Assembly (NCBI GenBank): GCA_964458495.1
Contig: CAYWJB010000006.1
Location: 174,664 to 238,663 of the forward strand
Length of the DNA stretch: 64,000 nucleotides
Direction: 5' to 3'
DNA from: JANWVO01 sp964458495
GTDB lineage: Bacteria; Acidobacteriota; Terriglobia; Bryobacterales; Bryobacteraceae
Part shown: one piece after another, positions 36,938 through 46,388 of the stretch
Layout of the letters: each line of letters begins with the position of its first letter
Numbering within the stretch: position 1 is the stretch's first letter
Made by a program: the position numbers and the translations under genes
Notes under the pieces: model-generated
What the model was told of the DNA's origin: nothing
Database searches by the model: none
The model's input: the letters and a program-made list of their open reading frames with translations, nothing else

Positions 36938-39085
36938 ACCGTCCGGCGGTTCGATGCGGAAAAGAGCGAGTCCGCCGCTCGCATGCACGAGCCGGACGCC
37001 CCAGGCGTTCGGCAGGTCGCGCATGGAGCGGCCCGCGCGCCCGTAGGCGTCTCCGTAAAGCGGGGCAACGATCCAGCGGATGCCCCGGCGATAAAGGAAT
37101 GCTGTCGCCTCGCGCCGCCAGAAGCGGCGCTCGACGGCGGTGCGCCGCAATTCAGGCGTGAAGTCCTGAACGCGTCCATCTGCGGTTTCCGCCAGCAGCG
37201 CGACGGGCGGCAGCGGCTGCGCGTCGATCGTTCGGATCCGGACGGCGTCGAGGGGAAGTGGCCGGCCGAACTCCATCTGCCACCACGCTCCCGCGCGCCC
37301 GTCTTCCCAGGTGAACCAGCGGGTGGCCGGATTGCCGTCCGCAGCGAAGCGGGCGTCGCCGGCATTCGGAAGCGCTGAGAGGCGCCAGAGCCGGGACGGG
37401 CGGATGCGCCGGCCGCGCCACTCGAATGAGACATCGTGGATCGACCAATTGCCGGGCCAGTCCTTCTCCAGCCGGACTCTCACCGCGCGGTAGAAGCGCG
37501 GCGGCAGCGCGGCGCGAAGCACGGCTGACCGTTCCGGGCTTGCGCCTGTCGCCGCATGCAGGAAGAGTGCGGCATTGTCGAATTCGGCGGAAGACAGGGG
37601 CCCCAGAGGAACCGTGCTCATGTAGGAGAATGGCAGCCCGTACAGATCCAGCAGCCGTTCATCTCTCACCAGCCGGGCTGCCTGATGGACGAATGGGTAC
37701 TCGCCCAGCTTGCGGCGCAGGTATTCCGCCTCCCGCTCGAGGCGCAGGGCGGCGCGCCAGGGGAATTCGCGCAACCGCCATGCATATTGGCCCGAGTAAC
37801 GGTTGAGCGCCCAGGGGGAGACGGCGGCGGCCTGCAGAAGAAGCAGAAGGACCATGCCGCGGGCCCCGGCGAAGGAGGCGAGGGCAAGGAAGAGGAAGGG
37901 CAGGGAAGGAAGCAGGAAACGCGCGCCGATGTTGCGCGTCCATGGGACCAACAACAAGAGCGCCGCCGCCAGCAGGAGACGCCCGCCGGCATGGCGCAGG
38001 GCGAGGAGGCTGAGAGGGAGCAGGAAAAGCGCCGGGCCCGCGAGACCCTGCAATTCGGTTCCATCCCATGCCAGGGCCCGCACGGCGCGGAGCGGCGTGA
38101 CACCGTCATAGGAAACGAGCTTCCGGGCCAGGTGGCGCTCGCTTTCGGCATGGAAGTGATCGTTTGGAAAAATCCGGTTGCCAAGCGGCGCGAGTGGGTT
38201 GCCGGTGAGAACCGCGTTCCTCGCCAGCCAGGGCCCGGCGCAGAGGGCGGCGCCCGCGGCGCAGACCAGAGCGGCGCGCCGCCCGCCGCGGACAAGCGCC
38301 CAGAACAGCGCGCCGGCAGCGGCGGCCGCGCCGGGCATCTTCACGGCATAGGCGAATCCTGCTGCCAGGCCGGAATGAAACGCGGCGCCCGTTGTTTCGC
38401 GGGCGTGCAGCAGCCCGGCAAAAGCGGCCAGCGGGAAGAACGCGGCAGCGGCGTCGTTGTACGCGCTTGTTCCCGCAATTGCGGCCACCGGAGTCAGAAA
38501 ATAGAGTCCGCCGGCGCAGAAAGCGGCAGTGCGATTCAGCCCCATTTTCTTTCCGATCCACGTAATGAGCGGAACCGAGGAGAGGAAATAGGCGAAATGC
38601 ACCAGCTTGGCGGCGCTGTGGGCCCCAACCAGGAAGGCCGGATGAAAGAGCGTCTCCAGACCCAGCGGAATGAGTTCGTAGAATCCGGTTCGCGGAGGCA
38701 TCCGGTGGAGCCGCGCCCATTCGGCCACAAGGCCGAGATGGTATCCCGCGGCGTCCGGCTGAATTTCCGGCGCAAGGGCGTGGATGAAGTAATAGAACCC
38801 ATAGGCGAGCGGCGCGGCCAGCAGCCACAGGGGAAGTCCCGGCCTGGGGAAGGCGGGGCGGCTGCGCCCGAGCGGCGCCGCCGACGCCAGGCAGAGCGGG
38901 ATGACCAGGAAAGGGTGCGCCCGCCCGGCGACCAGCAGCAGAAACAGAATCGTGGACAGAAGGGCAGAACCGGAGGCGAGCTCCAGTGTCCAGTGGGGCG
39001 CGCGGCTGCGCCAGGCGAGACGTCCGAGGCCGAGAGAGGCGCAGAGTGGCAAGGCGGCTCCGGCGATCGCAAGCAAGGCAGACAA
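36929..39085 (-). CDS. Glycosyltransferase-like membrane protein with F5/8C-like C-terminal domain
   Basis: A 718-residue protein. Residues 1-420 hold about ten to twelve hydrophobic spans with an acidic EIQPDAAGYHLG loop after an early span, as in GT-C/DUF2029-like polyprenyl-sugar transferases. Residues about 560-640 read FAADGNPATRWFTWEDG and WWQMEFGRPLPLDAVRI, the pattern of an F5/8 type C (discoidin) carbohydrate-binding domain. A final globular part follows (IVAPLYGDAYGR). The start is TTG 39085. The coupling of a membrane transferase to a discoidin-like domain suggests a periplasmic acceptor-recognition module. Confidence 0.6.
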
Positions 39086-39409
39086 GCCCGTATTCTAGAT
39101 GCCGGCGGGTCTCCTCGTCCACAGGGTTGCGAGCACGCGCGCCCTCGTCCGCGTCCGGGTCGGAATGGAAAGGCAGGATCTCGGGACGGCAAAGACGCGC
39201 CGGTCTCTTTACGCCGGGAGCGCCCGCGTGGGTGGTGGATTCAGCCCCGAGCGGGCGTCCGGGGAAGGGGATGGCGCGGAGTCCAGGGTGGCCGGTGAGA
39301 TGCAACGGCAGTTCCGTCCGCGAGTGGGCTCATGGGCCAGGTTTGCGGTGTTGGGCGGCGGAACAGAGCAGTCAGCTCGCCGCAGGTCTGCAGCTCCCTT
39401 CGGGAACAC
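39086..39409. other. Intergenic stretch with no recognised gene
   Basis: About 320 bp between two minus-strand genes. No ORF with a ribosome site, no RNA-like fold and no repeat was identified. Confidence 0.35.
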
Positions 39410-41032
39410 CTAGCGGAGCCCGGAGATGTTGCCCTTGGCGTCGACATCCATGCGGACGGCCTGCGGCTCGCGGCCGAGGCCGGGCATGCGCATCATGTTG
39501 CCGGCGATCACGACGACGAAGCCGGCCCCTGCGGCGAGGTCGGCGTCCGTAACGGTGAGGGTCCAGCCCGAGGGGGCGCCGTAGATCTTCGGATTATCGG
39601 TAAAAGAAGACTGTGTTTTCGCCATGCACACGGGAAGATTTCCGAAGCCTGCTGCAGAATACCGCTCGAGTTTCTTCCTCGCCTTGCTCTCGATGTAGAC
39701 GGCTGCCGCCCCGTAGATTTCCCTGGCCACGGTTTCGATCTTGGTGCGGAGGCTGACCTCGGGCTTGTAAAGAGGCTCCGGCGCGGCGACCCGGTTTTCC
39801 AGCGTGTCGAGAACCGCCTCGGCGAGTTCGATGGCCCCGTCGCCGCCGCGGGCGAATGCTTCGACCGGAACCGCGGGCACGTCGCGCTCGCTGGCGAAAA
39901 GGCGGATTTCGCGGATCATTTCGTCCGTATCGTCGGGGAAACGGTTGATGGCGATCACGACGGGGACATGAAATTTCTGGAGGTTTTCGAGGTGGCGGGC
40001 CAGGTTGTCCATGCCGTGCCGGAGGGCTTCGACAGAGAAGGGGCCCTTCTCCCCGCCGTTGCCCTGGGCGCAAAGGGCGCGCGCGCTGGCGATGAGGACG
40101 GCGGCATCCGGGCGGAGCCCGCTGGCGGGCATGACAATGTTGAAGTACTTCTCGGCGCCCAGGTCGGCCCCGAAACCGGTCTCGTTGACGACATAATCCG
40201 CGAGAGAAAGGGCCATCCGCTGGGCGATGACGCTGGATGTGCCGTGGGCGATGTTGGCAAACGGACCGGCGTGGACCAGCGCCGGGGCGCCCTCGGTCGT
40301 CTGGACGAGGTTGGGCATGATGGCCTCGTTGAGAAGCACCATCATGGCGCCGGTGGCGCCCAGATCGGCGGCGCGGACGGGCTCGCCCTTGAGATTGAGG
40401 CCGATGACGATCCGGCCGAGGCGGGTGCGGAGATCCTCGCGGTTCCGGGCCAGGGCGAGGATGGCCATGATCTCGCTGGCGGCGGTAATAACGAATCCGG
40501 TCTCGCGCGGAACGCCGTTGGCCTTGCCGCCGAGACCGACGATGACGTGGCGGAGGGCGCGGTCGTTCATGTCGAGGGCCCGCGGCCAGGTGATTTCGTC
40601 GACGTCAATCCCGAGCGCGTTGCCGTGATGCAGATGGGAATCGATCATGGCCGCCAGCAGATTATGGGCGCTGGTGACGGCGTGGAAGTCCCCGTTGAAA
40701 TGGAGATTGATCATCTCGCTGGGGATGACTTGCGAGCGGCCGCCGCCGGTGGCGCCGCCCTTCAGGCCGAACACCGGCCCGAGAGAGGGTTCGCGCAGGG
40801 CGACGGCGGCGCGGCGGCCGAGCTTCTCCATCGCCTGCGTGAGCCCGATGGAAACCACCGTCTTGCCTTCGCCGTGGCTGGTGGGCGTGATGGCCGTGAC
40901 GAGAATGAGCTTGCCGCGGCGGGGCGCATTCTCGAGCAATTCCAATCGTAATTTCGCGGTATATTTGCCGTAATATTCCAGCGCATCTTCGGGGATGCCG
41001 AGTTTGTCTGCGACGGAGCGGATCAGCAACAT
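39410..41032 (-). CDS. fhs: Formate--tetrahydrofolate ligase
   Basis: ATP-dependent formation of 10-formyl-THF from formate in one-carbon metabolism. The 540-residue protein has the P-loop in TPTSHGEGKT (a variant of the usual TPAGEGKT), then LREPSLGPVFGLKGGA, INLHFNGDFHAVTSAHN and VIAINRFPDDTDEM, all conserved FTHFS blocks. The ATG at 41032 was chosen because GGAGG sits 7 bp before it; ATG 41053 is the alternative. It is a lone gene without folD. Confidence 0.95.
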   Translation of the reverse strand: MLLIRSVADKLGIPEDALEYYGKYTAKLRLELLENAPRRGKLILVTAITPTSHGEGKTVVSIGLTQAMEKLGRRAAVALREPSLGPVFGLKGGATGGGRSQVIPSEMINLHFNGDFHAVTSAHNLLAAMIDSHLHHGNALGIDVDEITWPRALDMNDRALRHVIVGLGGKANGVPRETGFVITAASEIMAILALARNREDLRTRLGRIVIGLNLKGEPVRAADLGATGAMMVLLNEAIMPNLVQTTEGAPALVHAGPFANIAHGTSSVIAQRMALSLADYVVNETGFGADLGAEKYFNIVMPASGLRPDAAVLIASARALCAQGNGGEKGPFSVEALRHGMDNLARHLENLQKFHVPVVIAINRFPDDTDEMIREIRLFASERDVPAVPVEAFARGGDGAIELAEAVLDTLENRVAAPEPLYKPEVSLRTKIETVAREIYGAAAVYIESKARKKLERYSAAGFGNLPVCMAKTQSSFTDNPKIYGAPSGWTLTVTDADLAAGAGFVVVIAGNMMRMPGLGREPQAVRMDVDAKGNISGLR

Positions 41033-42085
41033 GGCCTTGCCTCCGCGAGCCATGCTACCGCAGGGCGGCGCCGGCTGGAAGGGCTGTGCAGCAGGAGGAT
41101 ACGCCGGTCGGGGTGCGGTAGCCTGACAGGACATGGGACTCGCAGTCATTTGGTTGGCGCTGTGGTTGCCGCTGTCGGCGCAGCCGGCTCCCGAGCCGGC
41201 CGCCGTGCGCCTGGAGGGTCGCGAGGTGATGCGCCTGCGGACAGGCGCAGGTGTGCTGACTCCGCAGGAGAGGGCGGCGGAGGTGGAGCGCCGGCTGGCG
41301 GAAGCGGCGATGCGCGGCGCCGGCGCCGCGGTGGGGTGGAGGATGGAGGACGGGAGCGCGGTCGTGGAAGCCGGCGGCATCCGGATCGTGGCCGTGCTGG
41401 AGGCGGAGGCAAGGGAGGAAGGGACCGAACTGGCCGTACTGGCCGAGCGGCGGGCGTCGGCGGTGCGGGAGGCGCTGGCGGCATACAGGGGGCGGCATTC
41501 CTGGCACTCCATTTTGATCAGCATCGTGAAGCTGGTGTTCACGTGGGCGTTTTTCGTGGCCGTGCTCTGGGTGTTGAAGCGCCTCGTGCAAAGCACGCAG
41601 ACATTCATCGGAACGTGGTTCGGGACCCTGGCGCAGAGGAAGGCGGCGCGGGGGCTGGTGCTGCTGATATTCGAACGGCTGGCGCTGCTGGCTCTGATGC
41701 TGGCCAAGATCGCGGCGGCGGTGTTCGTGATCGTCTGGTTTTCGATCCTGCTCACTTACAGCTTCAGCCTGTTTCCGGCGACGGAGGGCATCTCGGTTTC
41801 CCTGCTGGCGACGGTGTGGGATGCGGTGAAAGAGGCGGCGGCGGGGGTGGTGGATTATCTGCCGCGCGGGCTGTTCGTTCTGGTGGTGTGCGCGATGGCG
41901 TATTACGGGCTGCAGATCTCGCGTCTCTTCTTCAGGGCCATCGAGCGCGGCGACCTGACGGTGGGAATGATTCATCCCGAGACGGCGGGCATCACCTATC
42001 AGCTGGCGCGCGTGGCGGCGGTGGTGCTCGTGCTGATCATCATTTTTCCGTACCTGCCCGGGAGCCATACGGATGCGTTCAAGGG

Positions 42086-42105
42086 CAGGCTTGTCCAAAT
42101 TAGCC
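42086..42105 (+). repeat. Left terminal inverted repeat of the IS
   Basis: CAGGCTTGTCCAAATTAGCC; pairs with the right end at 43460-43479. Confidence 0.85.
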
Positions 42106-42187
42106 TTTGAGGGTGGCGGGTGGCGGCAGTGTGGGTAGGTTGCGCTTGCTTTGTCAGAATGGACGTCAACCGAGAGAGACTGCCGCC

Positions 42188-43357
42188 ATGAATCGAGTAT
42201 CGAGCATTTTTTCGCAGATGTTGCAGCTGCTGCCGCGGCTGGAGTTCGAGGCTGCCGTCCGGCAGCACCAGGCCGAGCGCCACGCCCGCGGTTTCCGCTG
42301 CTGGAGCCAGTTCGTCGCCATGCTGTTTTGCCAGTTGGGGCATGCCCAGACGTTGCGGGAGATCACCGGCGGGCTGGCAGCCTGCGAAGGCAAGCTCCGG
42401 CATCTGGGCGTCGACCTTCCGCCAAAGCGCTCCACGCTGGCCTATGCCAACCAGCACCGCCCGTGGCAGCTGTTCGAGACCGTCTTTCATCGCTTCTACG
42501 AGCGTTGCCGCGCCGAGGCGGCCTGCCATGGGCGGCGAAAGTTCCGCTTCCGGCACAAGCTGCTCAGCCTGGACGCGACGATGATCCCGCTGTGTCTGAG
42601 CGTGTTTGACTGGGCGTTGTATCGGCGCAGCAAGGGCGCCGTGAAGCTGCACTTGGTGCTGGATCACGACGGCTGGCTGCCGCAATTTGCCGTGGTGACA
42701 GCGGGCAAGACGGCCGAGATCGAAGTGGCCCGCCGACAGCGGTTCGAGCCGGGCACGATGCTGGTCTTTGATCGCGGCTACACGGACGTGGCCTGGTGGC
42801 TGCAGCTGTCGCGGCAGAAGGTGTTCTTCGTCACACGGTTGAAGGACAACATCGAGTATGGAGTCGTCCAGCAGCGGGCGGTGAGGCCGGAGGCGGGCAT
42901 TGTCCGCGATGAGGTGGTGCTGCTGGTCAGGATCCAGGAGGAGGGGCCGGTGGCGCTGATGCGGCGGATCGAGGTGTGGGTGGAGGACAAGCAGGAGATG
43001 ATCGTGCTGCTGACCAACCATCTGAAGCTGGCTGCGGTGACGGTGGCCGCGGTGTATCGGGAGCGGTGGCAGATCGAGCAGTTCTTCCGTGCCCTGAAGC
43101 AGTCGCTGCGGATCAAGACCTTCGTGGGGACGTCGGCCAACGCCGTGCTGGTGCAGATTTGGACAGCACTGATTGCGATGCTGCTGGTGCGGTGGCTGCA
43201 GATGCGGAGCACGTTCGGCTGGAGTTTGTCCAACCTGGTGGCGCTGCTGCGGCAACAGCTGTTTGTTTACAGGGACTTGATGACGTGGCTCAACCACCCC
43301 TTCGAATCGCCGCCGGAGCTGTATGCGGCTGAGCAGTTGGCGCTGGAGTGGGCCTGA
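42188..43357 (+). CDS. IS4-family DDE transposase
   Basis: A 389-residue transposase. The catalytic triad is visible: Asp129 in SLDATMI, Asp195 in VFDRGYTD and Glu297 in the exact IS4 signature Y-x2-R-x3-E-x6-K (Tyr290, Arg293, Glu297, Lys304; YRERWQIEQFF). The N-terminal domain resembles the DUF4372-type region of IS4 relatives (LCQLGHAQTLREITGGL-like). No frameshift or stop, so it is probably active. A copy of the right-end sequence lies inside the coding region at 43157-43171. Confidence 0.95.
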   Translation: MNRVSSIFSQMLQLLPRLEFEAAVRQHQAERHARGFRCWSQFVAMLFCQLGHAQTLREITGGLAACEGKLRHLGVDLPPKRSTLAYANQHRPWQLFETVFHRFYERCRAEAACHGRRKFRFRHKLLSLDATMIPLCLSVFDWALYRRSKGAVKLHLVLDHDGWLPQFAVVTAGKTAEIEVARRQRFEPGTMLVFDRGYTDVAWWLQLSRQKVFFVTRLKDNIEYGVVQQRAVRPEAGIVRDEVVLLVRIQEEGPVALMRRIEVWVEDKQEMIVLLTNHLKLAAVTVAAVYRERWQIEQFFRALKQSLRIKTFVGTSANAVLVQIWTALIAMLLVRWLQMRSTFGWSLSNLVALLRQQLFVYRDLMTWLNHPFESPPELYAAEQLALEWA

Positions 43358-43459
43358 GTTTGGACAGCACCGCGTGTGGCAAAGGGGAACCTGAAACGAC
43401 GGAAGGGGGGATTCAGCCGCAGAAGCCCTTTGATTTCAACCCGTCCAACAGCCAACGCC

Positions 43460-43479
43460 GGCTAATTTGGACAGCACTG
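43460..43479 (-). repeat. Right terminal inverted repeat of the IS
   Basis: Read on the minus strand: CAGTGCTGTCCAAATTAGCC. The outer 15 bp also occur internally at 43157-43171, and 12 bp at 43359-43370. Confidence 0.85.
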
Positions 43480-44146
43480 GTTCAAGGGCGTTTCGATTTT
43501 CCTGGGCGTGGTGATTTCTCTCGGTTCGGGCTCGGCGGTGAGCAACATGATGGCAGGGGTCGTGCTCGCCTATATGCGGCCGTTCCGCGTGGGCGACCGG
43601 GTGCGGATTTCGGAAACCACCGGCGACGTGGTTTGGCGGGGGCTGCTGGTCACGCGGCTGAGAACGACCAAGAACGTGGAGGTGACCATTCCGAACGCGG
43701 CGATTCTGGGAGGGCAGATCCTGAATTACAGCGCCATGGGGCGGAGCGGCGATCTGATCCTGCACACGACGGTGACCATCGGCTACGACGCGCCGTGGAG
43801 GAAGGTGCACGAGCTGCTGATTGCGGCGGCGCTCGACACGCCCGGCATTTTGAGCGAACCCGCGCCTTTCGTGCTGCAGACGGCGCTGAACGATTTCCAC
43901 GTCTCTTACGAAATCAACGCCTGCACCAACCAGCCGAACGCCATGGCGTCTGTATATTCAGCGCTCCATGCCAGCATTCAGGACAAGTTCAATGCAGCCG
44001 GCGTCGAGATTCTGTCGCCGGCGTATCAGGCGCTCCGGGACGGCAACGAGTTGACGATCCCGGCGCAGGAGCGGAAGCCGGATGCGGAGCCGGGTGCGTT
44101 CCGGGTGAAAAACGTGGAGTAGAATGGCCGCGGAGGCAGAGGGACG

Positions 44147-45118
44147 ATGACGGCAATTCACCGGAGAGAGCTGTTGGCATCGGCGGCCGCGGCGGCGGGC
44201 GCGGCGCTTGGACAGGGCGGCGGAGGCATCCCGCGGCGCCCGCTGGGCAAGACGGGCGTGGAAGTGTCCGTACTGGGGCTGGGCGGGCACCATCAGGCGC
44301 GGCCCAAAGAAGAGAGTGAATCCATCCGGCTGGTGCACGCCGCGGTGGACGCAGGCATCACCTTCATGGACAACGCGTGGGATTACCACAACGGGCGGGC
44401 GGAAGAGGTGATGGGGAAAGCGCTGGCGATGGACGGCTACCGCAAGCGCGTTTTTCTGATGACCAAGGTCTGCGCGCGGGACTACGCCGGCGCCATGCAG
44501 CATCTGGAAGAAAGCCTGCGGCGGCTGCGGACGGACGTGATTGACCTTTGGCAATTCCACGAGTGCAACTACCATAATGATCCCGAATTTTTGATGGAGC
44601 AGGGCGGTCTGCGGGCCGCTCTGGACGCAAAAAAGCAGGGGAAAATCCGGTTCGTCGGATTCACCGGCCACAAGCACCCGCGCATTCACCGCAAGATGCT
44701 GGCCCTGGATTTCCCGTGGGATGCCTGCCAGATGCCGATCAATGTCATGGACCACGCGTTTGAAAGCTTCCGCCATGAGGTGGTGCCGGAATGCAAACGG
44801 AAGGGCGTGGGGGTGATCGGGATGAAAGGATGCGGCGGGGACGGGCGGATGCTCGCCGACGGAGTGGTGACGGTGGAGGAGTGCTACCGGTACTTCCTGT
44901 CGCAGCCGGTGAGCGTCCAGGTGGTGGGGCTGGCCTCGATGGAAGACCTGCAGCGCGCGGTTCAGATAGCGGCGGCTTTTCGCCCGATGGAAGAAGCGGA
45001 GTTGAGCGCACTAGTGAAGCGCCTGCGGGCGGTCAGCGGGGACGGCCGGTACGAGCTGTTCAAAACGACGCAGCGGTTCGACGCGCCGCTTCACCGCAAG
45101 CAGCACGGGTTCGGCTGA
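44147..45118 (+). CDS. Aldo/keto reductase family protein
   Basis: A 323-residue protein. It starts with HRRELLASAAAAAGAALG, a Tat-like signal, so it may be exported, although most aldo/keto reductases are cytoplasmic. The barrel follows: RPLGKTGVEVSVLGLGG, FMDNAWDYHNGRAEEVMG (catalytic Asp and Tyr), FLMTKVCARDYAG (Lys) and DLWQFHECNY. The usual catalytic His (QxHxxD) is replaced by FHE. GGAGGCAGAGGG precedes the ATG. It starts 24 bp after the split MscS gene. Confidence 0.82.
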   Translation: MTAIHRRELLASAAAAAGAALGQGGGGIPRRPLGKTGVEVSVLGLGGHHQARPKEESESIRLVHAAVDAGITFMDNAWDYHNGRAEEVMGKALAMDGYRKRVFLMTKVCARDYAGAMQHLEESLRRLRTDVIDLWQFHECNYHNDPEFLMEQGGLRAALDAKKQGKIRFVGFTGHKHPRIHRKMLALDFPWDACQMPINVMDHAFESFRHEVVPECKRKGVGVIGMKGCGGDGRMLADGVVTVEECYRYFLSQPVSVQVVGLASMEDLQRAVQIAAAFRPMEEAELSALVKRLRAVSGDGRYELFKTTQRFDAPLHRKQHGFG

Positions 45119-45120
45119 GG

Positions 45121-45138
45121 GGCGGCGCCAGCGCCGCC
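45121..45138. terminator. GC-rich palindrome between convergent genes
   Basis: GGCGGCGC-CA-GCGCCGCC, fills the gap between the aldo/keto reductase stop and the convergent MFS stop. No T tract on either side; a weak bidirectional terminator at best. Confidence 0.4.
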
Positions 45139-46296
45139 TCAGGCCGGGCCCCGCGCGCGGATCGAAAGAAAGACGGCGAAAGAAGCCGCCTCCAGCGCGA
45201 CTGCCGCGGCCACCAGCGCCGGCAGCGAAAAGTCGTAGAGGAAACCCAGCAAGGCGCTGCCGGCGAACCACGCCGTCCCGAAGACGGCGTGAAACAGGCC
45301 AAACGCTGTCCCCCGCATCTCCGCCGGGGCCATCTGCGCCACTGCCGCGCGCACGACGGACTCCTGCGCGCCCATGGCAATGCCCCAGGCGACAGCCGCC
45401 GCCCAGACAGATGCGGCGCTGCCCGGAAAAGCGAGCGGCGCCGCCACAGCCGCCATCAGCGGCGTGACCGCTGCCACCCGCGCGCCGCGCCGGTCGAACC
45501 AGCGGCCCAGCACGAGCGCCGCCAAGGCATCCACGGCCATAGCCACGGCGTACAGCACGGCGATCCACGCATCGCCCATCCACTGCGACTTCTCGATATG
45601 AAACGCGATGAGCGGAAAATCGGCAAACCCGGCGCCGCACAACGCCGCCGCGGCCACCAGCGCCCAGTACTGTTTCGACAAGCCGCGGGCATCCACGGCC
45701 GGAAGCTGCGGCTCCAAATCCTGCGGACGCGGAAACGCGCGCCGTGCCGCCGCCAAGACAGCCAGCGCTGCCAGAGCAGGGATCAACAGCACGGCGAAGC
45801 TCTCGCGGTAGCCGCCGCGCCAGTGCAGCACGGCGGCGACAATCAGCGGCCCCAGGATCGCGCCTGTCTGATCCATCGCCTCGTGCAATCCGAACGCGCG
45901 CCCGGCGCCGAGGCTTCGCGTGGCGAAGGACAGCATGGCGTCGCGGGGCGGGTTTCGCAACGCCTTCCCGATCCGTTCCATCATCAGCAGCGCCGCCGCT
46001 GCTTCCCAACGGCCGGCCAGCGCCAGTGCCGGCACGGCCAGCAGGTTCACGGCGTAGCCGGTGATGGTCAGCGTCCAATAGCGGCGAGTCTTGTCGGCGA
46101 TCCAGCCGGCGGCAAGGCGCAGCGCATACCCGGCGAACTCGCCGAACCCCGCCACCAGACCCACCACTGCGCCGCTTGCCCCCAGCACGGCCAGGAACGG
46201 CCCGGAGATGCTTCGCGCGCCTTCATACGTCATGTCCGCAAACAGGCTCACCAGCCCGAGCAGCACAACGAACCGCATCGCGCCGCTGCTGTTCAT
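45139..46296 (-). CDS. Major facilitator superfamily transporter
   Basis: A 385-residue inner-membrane protein with about twelve spans. The loop-2/3 signature appears as AAGWIADKTRRY (after span 2) and the second half repeats it as LVLGRWFDRRGARV. It carries an antiporter-like GLHEAMDQTGAILGPL segment. The substrate is not predictable. Plus-strand C/G content in the gene is more balanced than in flanking genes. Confidence 0.82.
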   Translation of the reverse strand: MNSSGAMRFVVLLGLVSLFADMTYEGARSISGPFLAVLGASGAVVGLVAGFGEFAGYALRLAAGWIADKTRRYWTLTITGYAVNLLAVPALALAGRWEAAAALLMMERIGKALRNPPRDAMLSFATRSLGAGRAFGLHEAMDQTGAILGPLIVAAVLHWRGGYRESFAVLLIPALAALAVLAAARRAFPRPQDLEPQLPAVDARGLSKQYWALVAAAALCGAGFADFPLIAFHIEKSQWMGDAWIAVLYAVAMAVDALAALVLGRWFDRRGARVAAVTPLMAAVAAPLAFPGSAASVWAAAVAWGIAMGAQESVVRAAVAQMAPAEMRGTAFGLFHAVFGTAWFAGSALLGFLYDFSLPALVAAAVALEAASFAVFLSIRARGPA

Positions 46297-46388
46297 GACC
46301 GAATGATATCCCGGCCCCGGCCGGCCGCGCCCGAATCAATGCGAGAATGGCGGGAGCCTTCCGGATTTCGGCTGGCAACACGCAAACT

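Larger units (their letters stand above)
42086..43479 (+). mobile_element. IS4-family insertion sequence (1394 bp)
   Basis: Imperfect 20-bp terminal inverted repeats (17 of 20 identical; inner 14 bp TGTCCAAATTAGCC exact) flank one transposase gene. A 9-bp direct repeat GTTCAAGGG (42077-42085 and 43480-43488; 10 bp if the shared C is counted) is the target duplication. The element is inserted in the sense direction in an MscS gene. The intact transposase and clean duplication suggest recent insertion. About 120 bp of noncoding sequence separate the transposase stop from the right end. Confidence 0.92.
41133..44122 (+). pseudogene. MscS-family mechanosensitive channel gene split by an IS element
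   Basis: The 5' part (41133-42086) encodes a signal peptide, a periplasmic region and four or so membrane spans, ending FPYLPGSHTDAFKG. The 3' part (43490-44122) continues exactly in frame as VSIFLGVVISLGSGSAVSNM, the glycine/alanine-rich pore helix of MscS, then MRPFRVGDRVRI and the beta domain (VTIPNAAILGGQ). Deleting the IS and one target copy rejoins them into a 528-residue frame, so the gene was intact before insertion. The 5' fragment as it stands ends at a TGA inside the IS (42110) and lacks the pore, so the channel is presumably lost. It releases solutes on hypo-osmotic shock in homologues. Confidence 0.9.
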
